A stretch of 64,000 nt of DNA. Source: Roseicyclus persicicus. Lineage in GTDB: Bacteria; Pseudomonadota; Alphaproteobacteria; Rhodobacterales; Rhodobacteraceae. How positions within the stretch are numbered: the first letter of the stretch is position 1; each line of letters begins with the position of its first letter. Position numbers and translations under genes: made by a program. Shown piece after piece: positions 1 to 8,292 of the stretch. The notes under the pieces are model-generated. The model made no database searches. It saw nothing but the letters and a program-made list of their open reading frames with translations, and had not been told where the DNA came from. The DNA is taken from contig NZ_JAAZQQ010000001.1 in the NCBI RefSeq assembly GCF_012395815.1, forward strand, positions 434,001 to 498,000, given 5' to 3'.

Positions 1-548
1 ATCGAGGTCACGAAATCGCGGGCGGCGGGCTTGAGGTTGGTCATCCGGTTCGACGACCCCATCGAGCCCGAGATGTCGAGCACCATCGACACCTCGATGT
101 TGCGCACCCGCTCCTCGGCGGCGCCGGCGGCCGGCGAGGTCAGCACGCGCTGGCCGAACAGGCTCATGAACAGGGTCTGCAGTTCCATCTCGGCCTGGGC
201 CGAGACGCGGCGGAAGTTGATGCCTTCCTCGACCTGCACGCGCAGGCGGTAGTCCGCCAGGCCCGCGGTTTCGAAGTAGTTGCGCACCACGTCCTCGGGC
301 TCCAGCGTCTGCGAAAGCGACGCCGCGGCCAGCACGGCGCGGTCGAGCGTGTATTGCAGCTGGGCGCGCTGGGTCTCGTAGCGCATCACGTCGACCGCGA
401 TGCCGCCGACGCCGACCATCAGCACGAAGACGATGACCGAGAACACGGTCACCGTGCCATCCTCGCGGCGGAGGAACCGGCGGGGAAGCCGGTGCATCGC
501 CCGCAGGGCGAAGGCGGTGGAACGCGCACGGACCGCGGTATGGCGCAT
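1..548 (-). CDS. TadG-like pilus assembly protein with vWA domain (5' part only)
   Basis: The first 182 residues are visible; the gene runs off the left edge. After a basic N-terminus there is a segment with an RRED-GTVTVFS start and one membrane helix (about residues 33-52), typical of TadE/TadG pseudopilin-like proteins. A von Willebrand A domain follows, with the metal-binding motif DISGSMGS near residue 158. Proteins of this build belong to Tad (Flp) pilus loci and sit in the envelope. The start is chosen for a GGAGAG ribosome site 6 bases upstream. No other tad gene is inside the window, so the family is clear but membership in a working Tad cluster is inferred. Confidence 0.85.
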   Translation of the reverse strand, partial: MRHTAVRARSTAFALRAMHRLPRRFLRREDGTVTVFSVIVFVLMVGVGGIAVDVMRYETQRAQLQYTLDRAVLAAASLSQTLEPEDVVRNYFETAGLADYRLRVQVEEGINFRRVSAQAEMELQTLFMSLFGQRVLTSPAAGAAEERVRNIEVSMVLDISGSMGSSNRMTNLKPAARDFVTS

Positions 549-802
549 GGTGGTCTCTCCAGACTGCTCGGTCGGCCGCCCGTGTCGCAGGACACATTGA
601 GCCGCCTGACTGTGTGACCGGCAAGGGCGGCGGAAATGAGGCAGGGATCTGTCAAAAGCAGCTTGTTTGCATGGAAGGACTGTTTCGGAATCGGGGCAGG
701 TTCCGCACGCAAGGGTTGTCTGGCGGGGCCGGCTGTGCCCTGTTCTGGATCGAGTCGCGGGGCGGTCGTCCCCCGCGGCCCGGCGCAGGGGAGGAAACGC
801 CA

Positions 803-2236
803 ATGACCGGTCCGGTAGGTGAGCCGAGCTTCCGACAGTCCGTCGACCTGATGTTCAACCGCGCGGCGGCGCTGATGCAGCTGCCGCCCGGGCTGGAGGA
901 AAAGATCCGGGTCTGCAACTCGACCTACACGGTGCGCTTCGGCGTCCGGCTCCGGGGCGAGATCCACACCTTCACCGGCTACCGCTCGGTCCATTCCGAG
1001 CACATGGAGCCGGTCAAGGGCGGCATCCGCTACGCCCCCACCGTGAACCAGGACGAGGTCGAGGCGCTGGCCGCGCTGATGACCTACAAGTGCGCGCTGG
1101 TCGAGGCGCCCTTCGGCGGCTCCAAGGGGGGGCTGTGCATCGACCCGCGCCAGTACGACGCCGACGAGATCGAGAAGATCACCCGCCGCTTCGCCTACGA
1201 GCTGATCAAGCGCGACATGATCAACCCCGCCCAGAACGTGCCCGCCCCCGACATGGGCACCGGCGAGCGCGAGATGGCGATCATCGCCGACCAGTACGCC
1301 CGGATGAACACGACCGACATCAACGCGCGGGCCTGCGTCACCGGCAAGCCGCCCCATGCCGGCGGCATCCAGGGCCGCGTGGAGGCGACGGGGCGCGGCG
1401 TGCAATACGCGCTGCAGGAGTTCTTCCGCCACCCCGAGGACGTCCGCGCCGCGAACCTGTCGGGCAAGCTCGACGGCAAGCGGGTGATCGTGCAGGGGCT
1501 GGGCAACGTGGGCTACCACGCGGCCCTGTTCCTGAGCACCGAGGACGGCTGCCGCGTGACCCACGTGATCGAGCGCGACGGCGCGGTCGAGAACCCCGCC
1601 GGCCTCGACATCCCCGCGCTGCGCGACTGGATCGTGGGCCATGGCGGGGTCAAGGGCTTCCCGGGCGGCACCTACCACGAGGCCGGCGCCAAGGTGCTGG
1701 AGGCCGAGTGCGACATCCTGATCCCGGCGGCGCTGGAAGGGGTGATCAACATGCACAACGCCCACGCCATCCAGGCGCCCCTGATCATCGAGGCCGCGAA
1801 CGGCCCGATCACGGCGGGCGCCGACGACGTGCTGCGCCACAAGGGGACGGTCATCATTCCCGACCTCTACGCCAACGCGGGCGGGGTCACGGTGTCCTAC
1901 TTCGAATGGGTCAAGAACCTGTCCCACATCCGCTTCGGCCGGATGCAGCGAAGGCAGGAGGAAGCGCGCCACCAGCTTCTGGTCGACGAGCTGGAGCGGC
2001 TGTCGGCCGACACCGGCATCGGCTGGACCCTCAGCCCCGACTTCAAGCAGAAATACCTGCGCGGGGCGGGCGAGCTGGAGCTGGTGCGCTCGGGGTTGGA
2101 CGACACGATGCGCGCCGCCTACCAGTCGATGCGCGAGGTCTGGCACGGGCGGCGCGACGTCACCGACCTGCGCACCGCCGGGTTCCTCGTGGCGATCGAC
2201 CGGGTGGCCAAGGCCTACCAGGCCAAGGGGATCTGA
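803..2236 (+). CDS. Glu/Leu/Phe/Val-family dehydrogenase (probable glutamate dehydrogenase)
   Basis: This 477-residue enzyme should interconvert glutamate and 2-oxoglutarate plus ammonia in the cytoplasm. The family's catalytic lysine motif PFGGSKGG is at residues 103-110, the dimerisation/substrate part precedes it, and a Rossmann motif GLGNVG is at about 232-237. Length and motifs fit glutamate dehydrogenase better than leucine or phenylalanine dehydrogenases, which are shorter. The start at the ATG before TGPVGEPSF is preferred because GGGGAGGAA lies just upstream; longer in-frame starts exist but look non-coding. It is monocistronic, facing a minus-strand gene 4 bases after its stop. Cofactor preference (NAD or NADP) cannot be read from the sequence by eye. 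Confidence 0.92.
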   Translation: MTGPVGEPSFRQSVDLMFNRAAALMQLPPGLEEKIRVCNSTYTVRFGVRLRGEIHTFTGYRSVHSEHMEPVKGGIRYAPTVNQDEVEALAALMTYKCALVEAPFGGSKGGLCIDPRQYDADEIEKITRRFAYELIKRDMINPAQNVPAPDMGTGEREMAIIADQYARMNTTDINARACVTGKPPHAGGIQGRVEATGRGVQYALQEFFRHPEDVRAANLSGKLDGKRVIVQGLGNVGYHAALFLSTEDGCRVTHVIERDGAVENPAGLDIPALRDWIVGHGGVKGFPGGTYHEAGAKVLEAECDILIPAALEGVINMHNAHAIQAPLIIEAANGPITAGADDVLRHKGTVIIPDLYANAGGVTVSYFEWVKNLSHIRFGRMQRRQEEARHQLLVDELERLSADTGIGWTLSPDFKQKYLRGAGELELVRSGLDDTMRAAYQSMREVWHGRRDVTDLRTAGFLVAIDRVAKAYQAKGI

Positions 2237-2240
2237 CGGT

Positions 2241-2765
2241 TCAGCGCGGGCGGCGGGGCAGCTTGCCGTCGCGCTCGGCCAGCATCACGCTGATCAGGTC
2301 GGCGACCGGTTTGGCCTGGCTGCCGGCGGTCGCCCCGCCCACGGCCACCCGCTTGCCCGACCGCCACCACAGCGCTGGGGCGTAGACGCGCCCCCGCGCC
2401 GTCGGCGCCTTGAGCCGCACGAGGAACCCGCCCGCGGGCTTGAAGGCAAAGATCGAGCGGTCGACGCTGTCCACCTCGTCGATCGAGAACAGGACGCGGC
2501 CGCCGGTTTCCCGCAGCTCGCGCCGCGTCAGTTCCAGCCGCACCGCCGTCGCCGTCCAGACCCGCCAGCTGAGCCAGAGGCAGAACAGCCCCAGCACGAC
2601 CAGGAACACCAGCCACACCAGGTCGGCCGGCGGCGTCGCCGCGGCGACATAGACCAGCAGCGCGCCCAGCACGCCGGTGACGCCCGTGGTGAACACGCGC
2701 CGCACCGGGTGCGGGTCGATGGTGGCCAGCACCTCGTCCGGGTCGTGGTCCTTGCGTCTTGCCAT
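2241..2765 (-). CDS. Hypothetical membrane protein with two N-terminal helices
   Basis: A 174-residue protein that I do not recognise by name. Two adjacent membrane helices (about residues 28-46 and 50-67) are followed by a soluble stretch containing a VRLELTRREL...SIDEVDSVDRS pattern. That resembles small bacterial PH-like membrane proteins, in which a short beta-rich domain follows a helical hairpin. The C-terminus is basic (PRRPR). It lies downstream of the dehydrogenase at 2824-3780 on the same strand, 58 bases away, so the two may be co-transcribed. It converges with the glutamate dehydrogenase gene, leaving 4 bases between the stop codons. Function unknown. Confidence 0.75.
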   Translation of the reverse strand: MARRKDHDPDEVLATIDPHPVRRVFTTGVTGVLGALLVYVAAATPPADLVWLVFLVVLGLFCLWLSWRVWTATAVRLELTRRELRETGGRVLFSIDEVDSVDRSIFAFKPAGGFLVRLKAPTARGRVYAPALWWRSGKRVAVGGATAGSQAKPVADLISVMLAERDGKLPRRPR

Positions 2766-2823
2766 GGTCGCCTCGCCGCCTGCGCCTGCCCCTTAGCGCG
2801 TCGCGGGCGGCTTGGCGAGGGGC

Positions 2824-3780
2824 TCAGCCGCGCGTGACCTTCACCTCGGCGCCGCGTTCCTCGGGTTCGTCGTCGGTCATCTCGGCGGGGAAGCCCGGCG
2901 CGCGGATGTCGAGGCCGGTGGCGTCCTCGAGCCGGCGGATGATGTTGGGCGACAGCTCGCGCGGCCCGTAGCGGTTCATCCCGTCCTTGAAGATCGAGAT
3001 CAGCAGCGGGTTCAGCTCCAGCGGCACGCCCGCGCGGTCGGCGACCTTCTGGAACAGGCTGATGTCCTTCATCACCAGGTCCATCGTAAAGCTGATGTCG
3101 CGCGAGCCGTTCAGGATCACCTGGCTTTCGGTCTCGTGCACGAAGGAGGTGCCCGAGGAAATCTTGATCGCCTCGTAGGCGGTGGCGAGGTCGAGCCCCG
3201 CGCCGGCGGCGACCGTCAGCGCCTCGGTGCAGCTGACGAGGTTCGCGGTGGCGAGGTAGTTGGTGATGACCTTCAGCTCGGACGCCGTGCCGATGGCGCC
3301 GGTGTGCAGCACCCGGCGGCCCATCAGCGTCAGCAGCGGCAGCACCCGCTCGAAGGTCGCCCGGTCGCAGCCCGCGAAGATCGAGATGTTGCCGGTGTCC
3401 GCCCGGTGGCAGCCGCCCGAGACGGGGCAGTCGACCGCGGCCGCGCCGGTCTCGGCCATCTTGGCGCCCAGCCGCGTGATCTCGGCCGCGTCGGTGGTGC
3501 TCATCTCCATCCAGATCTTGCCGGGGCCCGCCGTGTCCAGCAGGCCGTCCGGCCCTTCGACGACCTTCGCCGAGATGGTGGGGTGCGGCAGGCAGGTGAT
3601 GACCACGTCGGACGCCGCCATCAGCGCCGCGGGCGTCGTGCCCGCCTTGGCCCCCTTGGCGGTGAACTCGGCCACCTTGTCGGCGTCGAGGTCGATGACC
3701 GTCAGGTCGATCCCGTTCCTGAGCAAGGTGCCGGCGAGCTTCGCCCCCACGTTGCCCAATCCGATGAAGCCCACCCGCAT
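2824..3780 (-). CDS. NAD(P)-binding beta-hydroxyacid dehydrogenase (3-hydroxyisobutyrate dehydrogenase family)
   Basis: A 318-residue cytoplasmic oxidoreductase. It opens with the Rossmann motif GFIGLGNVG, carries the family substrate signature as DCPVSGGCHRA near residue 120, and has the catalytic lysine in SELKVITNYLATANL. These are hallmarks of the 3-hydroxyisobutyrate / tartronate semialdehyde / 6-phosphogluconate-like superfamily. The substrate cannot be decided: 3-hydroxyisobutyrate, 2-hydroxy-3-oxopropionate and related acids are all possible. The start is set by GGGAGGAACGAC immediately upstream of the ATG; longer frames extend into the divergent region but lack a ribosome site. It is divergent from pirin, with about 185 bases between the two starts. 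Confidence 0.9.
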   Translation of the reverse strand: MRVGFIGLGNVGAKLAGTLLRNGIDLTVIDLDADKVAEFTAKGAKAGTTPAALMAASDVVITCLPHPTISAKVVEGPDGLLDTAGPGKIWMEMSTTDAAEITRLGAKMAETGAAAVDCPVSGGCHRADTGNISIFAGCDRATFERVLPLLTLMGRRVLHTGAIGTASELKVITNYLATANLVSCTEALTVAAGAGLDLATAYEAIKISSGTSFVHETESQVILNGSRDISFTMDLVMKDISLFQKVADRAGVPLELNPLLISIFKDGMNRYGPRELSPNIIRRLEDATGLDIRAPGFPAEMTDDEPEERGAEVKVTRG

Positions 3781-3965
3781 GTCGTTCCTCCCCGCGTGTC
3801 GTGGTTTGCCCGATCCTTCGGCCGCCGCGCGAATCCTGTCGCGTCCGAAACCGACCTCCATCCGCGACCTCTGCACGGGTGCACACCGCGTCTGTGCCGC
3901 TTCGGCTTTGTGTCCGGCGGATCGCCCGCTACATCCTGATCAGTCCCCAGCCGGAGGTCCCGCCC

Positions 3966-4877
3966 ATGTCGATCCGTCCCGTCCTCGAAGCCCGCCGCGC
4001 CCAGCCCACGATGGAGGGCGCCGGCGTCCACCTGCACCGCGCCTTCGGGTTCCAGGACCCGTCCGAGCTGGACCCGTTCCTGCTGTTCGACGATTTCCGC
4101 AACGACGACCCGATGTTCTACAAGCAGGGGTTCCCCTGGCACCCGCACCGCGGGATCGAGACGATCACCTACGTTCTGGCCGGCACGGTCGAGCACTCCG
4201 ACAGCCTGGGCAACCGCGGCCGGCTCGGGCCGGGGTCGGTGCAGTGGATGACCGCGGGCTCGGGCATCCTGCACCAGGAGATGCCGCTGGGGAACGCCCG
4301 CGGCCAGATGCACGGCTTCCAGCTCTGGGGGAACCTGCCCGGCGCCATGAAGATGACCGCGCCGCGCTACCAGGACATCCAGGGCGCCGAGATCCCCGAG
4401 GTGACCGATGACGACGGCACCGTGGTGCGTGTCATCGTGGGCGAGTTCTGGGGCAAGAAGGGGCCCGTCGACGGCATCGCAGCCGATCCGCAGTATCTGG
4501 ACGTCTCGGTGCCCGCGGGCGTGCGCAAGACCTTCCGCATCGACACCTACCGCCGCGCCTTTGCCTACGTGTTCGAGGGGGCGGCGTCGTTCCGCGACGC
4601 GTCGCGGCCGCAGGGCGTGCTGCTGGAGAAGGAGGTGATGGGCCGCGAGGTGAACATCCGCGACCTGTCGGGCGACCGCACGCTGGTGCGCTTCGGCAGC
4701 GGCGACGAGGTGACGGTGACGGCGGGGCCCAAGGGGGTGCGCTTCCTCCTGATCTCCGGCGCGCCGATCGAGGAGCCGGTGGCCTGGCACGGCCCCATCG
4801 TCATGAACACGCAGGCGGAAATCCAGCAGGCGATGCGCGACCTGCGCAACGGCACCTTCATCAAGCCCGCCCACTGA
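3966..4877 (+). CDS. Pirin family cupin protein
   Basis: A 303-residue bicupin. The N-terminal cupin holds the metal-binding residues of pirins in HPHRGIET and further on in GILHQEM, so an iron-binding (quercetinase-like or regulatory) pirin is expected. The family includes redox-sensing cofactors and enzymes that open flavonol rings; the sequence does not separate these. Length is normal for the family. The ATG follows a GGAGGTCCCGCCC ribosome site. The gene is single, divergent from the dehydrogenase upstream and convergent with the small membrane protein downstream, so there is no operon to suggest a partner. Confidence 0.92.
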   Translation: MSIRPVLEARRAQPTMEGAGVHLHRAFGFQDPSELDPFLLFDDFRNDDPMFYKQGFPWHPHRGIETITYVLAGTVEHSDSLGNRGRLGPGSVQWMTAGSGILHQEMPLGNARGQMHGFQLWGNLPGAMKMTAPRYQDIQGAEIPEVTDDDGTVVRVIVGEFWGKKGPVDGIAADPQYLDVSVPAGVRKTFRIDTYRRAFAYVFEGAASFRDASRPQGVLLEKEVMGREVNIRDLSGDRTLVRFGSGDEVTVTAGPKGVRFLLISGAPIEEPVAWHGPIVMNTQAEIQQAMRDLRNGTFIKPAH

Positions 4878-4886
4878 GGGCGGGCG

Positions 4887-5258
4887 TCAGGCCCCCGCCT
4901 GCCAGTGCAGCAGCGCGAGGCCGAGGCCGATCAGCACCGCGACCTTGAAGCCGATCTCGGCCATCAGGAACGACCGGTCCCGCGCCGCGCGCTGGCCGGG
5001 CGGGTAGGCGGAAAGGCTCGCGCGGATCGTGTCGGCCGCCAGCCGGATGCGCGCCGGGTCGGTGCGGGCCGCGAGCTTGGGGTGCGCCAGCCGTGCCTCG
5101 AGCGACCGCATCTCGGCCGCCGCTCGCCGCGCCTGCGCCGGCAACAGCCGCCCCGCCCGCCGCACCGCGCCGTGAAAGCTGCGCGCGCGTACGTTCAGCC
5201 GCGCGGCGATCATCTGCCGCAAGTCCTCGTGCAGCGCCTGAAGCGCGTCGTGGTCCAT
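4887..5258 (-). CDS. Small hypothetical protein with C-terminal membrane helix
   Basis: A 123-residue protein of unknown function. The first 95 residues are arginine- and alanine-rich and predicted helical (for example LQALHEDLRQMIAARLNVRAR), and one membrane helix lies at about 102-119 (EIGFKVAVLIGLGLALLHW). This layout suggests a membrane-tethered, positively charged cytoplasmic domain, perhaps binding nucleic acid or phospholipid, but that is a guess. The ATG at 5258 begins the part with coding-like codon use; the open frame continues much further upstream antisense to the esterase and was not used. It converges with pirin. Confidence 0.65.
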   Translation of the reverse strand: MDHDALQALHEDLRQMIAARLNVRARSFHGAVRRAGRLLPAQARRAAAEMRSLEARLAHPKLAARTDPARIRLAADTIRASLSAYPPGQRAARDRSFLMAEIGFKVAVLIGLGLALLHWQAGA

Positions 5259-5372
5259 GGAATCGGCCCCCCAAGGTCGGTTCTGCGCGCAGGATAGGGG
5301 CAGCGCCCCGTCCCGCTCAACCGTCTGTTTTCCTCTGGCCTTTCGCGCCCCTCCTCGCCTATCCCTGCCCCC

Positions 5373-6131
5373 ATGCTGCGCACCGTGACCCAGGGCGACG
5401 ACACCGCCCGCCCCCCGATCCTGATTGCCCATGGCCTGTTCGGCTCCGCCCGCAACTGGGGCGTGATCGCCAAGCGCCTGTCGGACACCCGCCGCGTGGT
5501 GACGGTGGACATGCGCAACCACGGCGAAAGCCCCTGGACCGAGACCCACGGCTACCCCGACCTCGCCGCCGACCTCGCGCAAGTGATCGAGGCCGAGGGC
5601 GGGCAGGCCGACGTTCTGGGCCATTCCATGGGCGGCAAGGCGGCGATGGTGCTGGCGCTGACGCACCCCGCCCGCGTGCGCCGCCTGATCGTCGCCGACA
5701 TCGCCCCGGTCGCCTATGGGCACACCCAGCAGCACCTGGTCGACGCCATGCGCGCGGTGGACCTGTCGGCCGTCACGACCCGCGGTGATGCCGACCGGCA
5801 GCTGGCGGCCTCGGTCGCCGAGGACGGGGTGCGCGCCTTTCTCCTGCAATCGCTGGACGTGAAGGCGCGGCGCTGGCGGCTGAACCTCGACACGCTGGAG
5901 CGCGACATGCCCCTGATCCTGGGCTGGCCCGGGGTCACGGGGCAATTCGACGGGTCCGCCCTGTTCCTGACCGGCGCGCAGTCGGATTACGTGAAGCCTG
6001 AGCACCGCCCGGCCATCAAGGCCCTGTTCCCCAACGCGAAATTCGCCAAGATCCCCGGCGCGGGCCATTGGCTGCACGCCGACCGCCCGCGCGAGTTCGA
6101 GGCATCCATCGCGGCCTTCTTCGGCGGCTAG
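5373..6131 (+). CDS. Alpha/beta-fold hydrolase, YbfF-like esterase
   Basis: A 252-residue alpha/beta hydrolase. The oxyanion region is HGLFGSARNWG, the nucleophile elbow is GHSMGGKA near residue 85, and the catalytic histidine is in GAGHWLH near residue 232. The VDMRNHGES motif places it close to E. coli YbfF-type esterases, which hydrolyse short acyl esters including acyl-CoA thioesters. It is predicted cytoplasmic, with no signal peptide. The natural substrate is unknown. Its stop codon overlaps that of the convergent cytochrome b561 gene by four bases (CTAG), so the two share a 3' end without a dedicated terminator. Confidence 0.88.
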   Translation: MLRTVTQGDDTARPPILIAHGLFGSARNWGVIAKRLSDTRRVVTVDMRNHGESPWTETHGYPDLAADLAQVIEAEGGQADVLGHSMGGKAAMVLALTHPARVRRLIVADIAPVAYGHTQQHLVDAMRAVDLSAVTTRGDADRQLAASVAEDGVRAFLLQSLDVKARRWRLNLDTLERDMPLILGWPGVTGQFDGSALFLTGAQSDYVKPEHRPAIKALFPNAKFAKIPGAGHWLHADRPREFEASIAAFFGG

Positions 6132-6619
6132 TCGACCGCCTTCATCATCCGCTTCATCAGGCCGGTCTTCCAGACCAGCTGGTGCACCGCCACCGCGCCG
6201 ATGTGGGCGAGGACGAGCAGCATCAGCAGCGTCTTGAGCACCTCGTGCGCCAGCCCCGCCGGCGCCATCTGCCCGCCCCAGGCCAGCGCGCCCGTGACCG
6301 GCAGCAGGATGAGGAGCCCGTAGAGCGCCAGGTGCGCCACATGCGACAGGCGGCGGAACAGCGCGGGCTCGCCCGCGGGCGGCGGCGGCACGCCCCGGTC
6401 GTTGCGCAGGATCAGCCGCCAGCAGGCCAGCAGCAGGATCAGCGCGCCGCCGGCGATGTGGCCCAGAACCGGCGCGGAGAGCGCGTAGATTCCGGTGTCG
6501 CGGGCGATGTCGTAGGCGTCCGAGATGCCGTCGTGCAGCAGGAACTGCAGCGCGACGAGGACGACGACCACCCAGTGCAGGGTGATCTGCAACTGGCTGT
6601 AACCGCTGGGATTTTTCAT
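6128..6619 (-). CDS. Cytochrome b561 family protein
   Basis: A 163-residue di-haem b-type cytochrome with four membrane helices. Histidines expected to bind haem are visible in ITLHWVVV near residue 14, LGHIAGG near 54, and toward the C-terminus in LAHIGAVAVHQL. Proteins of this family move electrons across or within the inner membrane, often as superoxide:quinone oxidoreductases. The start MKNPSGYSQ at 6619 is preferred because it begins right before the first helix; an alternative start at 6661 adds 14 non-hydrophobic residues. Downstream it overlaps the esterase stop by four bases. Confidence 0.88.
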   Translation of the reverse strand: MKNPSGYSQLQITLHWVVVVLVALQFLLHDGISDAYDIARDTGIYALSAPVLGHIAGGALILLLACWRLILRNDRGVPPPPAGEPALFRRLSHVAHLALYGLLILLPVTGALAWGGQMAPAGLAHEVLKTLLMLLVLAHIGAVAVHQLVWKTGLMKRMMKAVD

Positions 6620-6683
6620 CGGGTTTACCTTTTCGGCGGGGCCTGCGGCCGAGGCTGGCACGGGCCTCGCCGCAACACAAGCC

Positions 6684-6863
6684 TCAGAGCGCGCGGATCT
6701 TCTGGGTGGCGATCCAGGCGGCGGGCAGGGCGAGCACGGCGCCGATCCCGGCCGAGACGACGATGGGCTGCCAGCCGTCCATCCCGGCGGCGAGGACGGC
6801 GGTCACGCCGATCCCGGCAAGCGCAGTGGCGGCGAGGGTGAAGATCAGGAAGAAGAGACGCAT
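6684..6863 (-). CDS. Tiny two-helix membrane protein
   Basis: A 59-residue hydrophobic protein with two membrane helices (about residues 3-25 and 34-52) and a short basic tail (ATQKIRAL). I recognise no named family. The start at 6863 is chosen because GGAGTCCCTG precedes it; six extra residues upstream lack a ribosome site. It lies on the same strand as cytochrome b561 and just upstream of it, so both could be read from one promoter. An FnrL-type box sits about 62 bases upstream of this start, so the pair may respond to oxygen (inference). Confidence 0.65.
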   Translation of the reverse strand: MRLFFLIFTLAATALAGIGVTAVLAAGMDGWQPIVVSAGIGAVLALPAAWIATQKIRAL

Positions 6864-6925
6864 CAGGGACTCCGACAGCAAGGCGCGTTCGTTGTCGCTG
6901 TTAAGCGAAGCGCGGCGCCGCGACC

Positions 6926-6939
6926 TTGATCCGGGTCAA
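6926..6939. promoter_or_regulatory. FnrL-type box
   Basis: TTGAT-CCGG-GTCAA is a near-symmetrical match to the Fnr/FnrL consensus TTGAT-N4-ATCAA. It lies between the tiny membrane protein (start 6863, minus) and the gene-free stretch read to the right, so it could act in either direction. In Rhodobacter relatives FnrL activates or represses genes when oxygen is low. Confidence 0.6.
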
Positions 6940-7078
6940 ACCGGGGCGGGCCGCTGTTGCCGCTTTGCCAGAGTTGCCGCGCGATGCGCCGGGCGGCCCC
7001 ATATCTGGTTGTCAGCACCGGGCGCAGCCCGTAGATGTCGGGGCACAGGTGCGTACAGACGCGGTCGCATGCCTGACG

Positions 7079-7110
7079 GGCGAGGTTGGCCTGAACCGAC
7101 CTCGCCTTTT
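7079..7110 (+). terminator. Hairpin plus T-run in gene-free interval
   Basis: GGCGAGGT pairs perfectly with ACCTCGCC across a 12-base loop and is followed by TTTT, the form of an intrinsic terminator on the plus strand. No protein gene lies upstream on this strand within 900 bases, so it may end a small RNA starting near the FnrL box at 6926. Confidence 0.5.
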
Positions 7111-7757
7111 CCGCATCCGCCGCGCGGACCCCGGACAAGATGAAGGCGCCAGGTGCTTAGACGCGGTCTTCGCATTGCCTGACGCCTTCTCTCGAACCAG
7201 CCGCCCCGAGGGGCGCCTCGCTCTGAGGATCGACCGGACCGAAGCCCACCCGATCCCGGTGCCCCGCGGTCCTGAAACCGTGGTCCACCTTCCCCCGATC
7301 GCCGCCCCTGAAGACGACCCCGAGGGCCACCGGATCCCCCCGCCCGAAGGCGGGCCGATCCAGCGCACGCCAGTCCCTGAAACGTTCCGGTAACGGCCCA
7401 AGTCCCTGATCCTGAAACCAGTTTCCCGGGTCCGCCCCAGTCCGCCGCGGTCCTCGAACGACATCCTTGCGGCACCTGTCCGCCAGTCTGTCCGCCTCGG
7501 CCGCCGGGCCTGTCGCGCCCCGCCGGGGTTGCCCCTTGCGGTAGGGGAACTGTCACAAACGCCCCCCGAGTCGGGCAAGCGTGAAGCACTGCAGCATGGA
7601 AATTTCCTGTGGAGGAAACCGGGGATTTCGCCTGAGCGGACGGTGAGCGGCGGCGATTCCGGGCCGGGTTTCAGCGGCTTGCCCGAACCGCCCCGGAGGT
7701 CCGCCGGCGGGCCCGTCTTTCTGCGGCTGCGAAGGGCGGGGCGCGGGGTCACAGGCC

Positions 7758-7790
7758 GTACACCGCGCGTACACACCCCGTACACCGGCC
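7758..7790 (+). repeat. Triple 11-bp direct repeat GTACACNNNCC
   Basis: Three GTACAC hexamers start at 7758, 7769 and 7780, exactly 11 bases apart, so they fall on about the same face of the helix. The same arrangement occurs at 59332-59359 on the opposite strand. In both places the repeats are 65-100 bases upstream of a small gene and read in the same sense relative to it. This looks like an operator for a cooperatively binding protein. Confidence 0.7.
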
Positions 7791-7795
7791 GACGC

Positions 7796-7809
7796 TTGAT
7801 TCCGGTCAA
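7796..7809. promoter_or_regulatory. FnrL-type box
   Basis: TTGAT-TCCG-GTCAA matches the Fnr/FnrL consensus in nine of ten conserved positions. It starts five bases after the triple repeat and lies 74 bases before the start of the small gene at 7884, a usual place for an Fnr-type activator site. Confidence 0.6.
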
Positions 7810-7883
7810 GGCGCCCGGGCGCCGCCCGTGCGAGGATGAATGCCTTGGCGGGCCCCGGGGCGGAGGGGCCGAAAGGGGGGACC

Positions 7884-8159
7884 ATGATCTCGCTCGACGA
7901 CATGGAAGACATGTGCAGCCTGTCCCGCGCGGAGATCGCGCAGGTGGCCGACCACGACCACATCACGACCGAGGCCGCGGTGGCCGAGATCGAACGGCTG
8001 ATGCACGAACACGGCGGGCCGCACCGGCTGGAGGAGATGCTCTGCGCCGACATTCGCGCGGCGCTCCACGCCGACGACGTGCCCGAGGCGCGGCGGCTCT
8101 TCGCGCTGCTCAGGGGGTTCCTGGCGGAGCACCCCGAGGCGGTGCGCGGGTCGCGCTGA
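7884..8159 (+). CDS. Small acidic helical protein, unknown function
   Basis: A 91-residue soluble protein, rich in Asp, Glu, Ala and Leu, that looks wholly alpha-helical. It starts MISLDDMEDMCSLSRAEIAQV, where SRAEIAQVADHDHIT may be a helix-turn-helix-like or scaffold segment. No enzyme motif or membrane segment is present and I do not recognise the family. The start at 7884 has AAAGGGGGGACC in front; a start at 7836 would add 16 residues without a better site. Upstream lie an FnrL box and a triple 11-bp repeat, so expression is probably tightly regulated, perhaps by oxygen. It stands alone as a transcription unit. Confidence 0.7.
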   Translation: MISLDDMEDMCSLSRAEIAQVADHDHITTEAAVAEIERLMHEHGGPHRLEEMLCADIRAALHADDVPEARRLFALLRGFLAEHPEAVRGSR

Positions 8160-8292
8160 GGGCTCGTCTCCGCCGCGAGGTCGTGGAGACCGGCGCGGGG
8201 GAGGCGGCCACCGGCACCCGCGGATGTGGCCGCGGCGGATGCCCCTTGGGGCGTTCACCTGCCCTTAACCTTGGTGCGGCGAGGGTCGGGGC

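Larger units (their letters stand above)
6864..7883. other. 1 kb gene-free interval with regulatory signals
   Basis: No frame in this stretch looks like a real protein: the open frames on both strands are glycine/arginine/proline-rich, overlap one another, and lack ribosome sites. It does hold two FnrL-type boxes (6926-6939 and 7796-7809), a hairpin followed by four T (7079-7110), a triple 11-bp repeat (7758-7790), and an imperfect direct duplication built on AGACGCGGTC...GCCTGACG at 7057-7078 and 7159-7184. The interval may encode one or more small RNAs. Confidence 0.6.

Noticed and set aside
7057-7184. Possible short CRISPR-like repeat pair (AGACGCGGTC...GCCTGACG)
   Set aside because: Only two imperfect copies with unequal internal gaps and no regular spacer, so it is better seen as a small duplication.
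6936-7589. A 217-codon minus-strand open frame in the 1 kb gene-free interval
   Set aside because: Gly/Arg-rich composition, no ribosome site, and it crosses hairpin and repeat signals, so it does not look like a gene.
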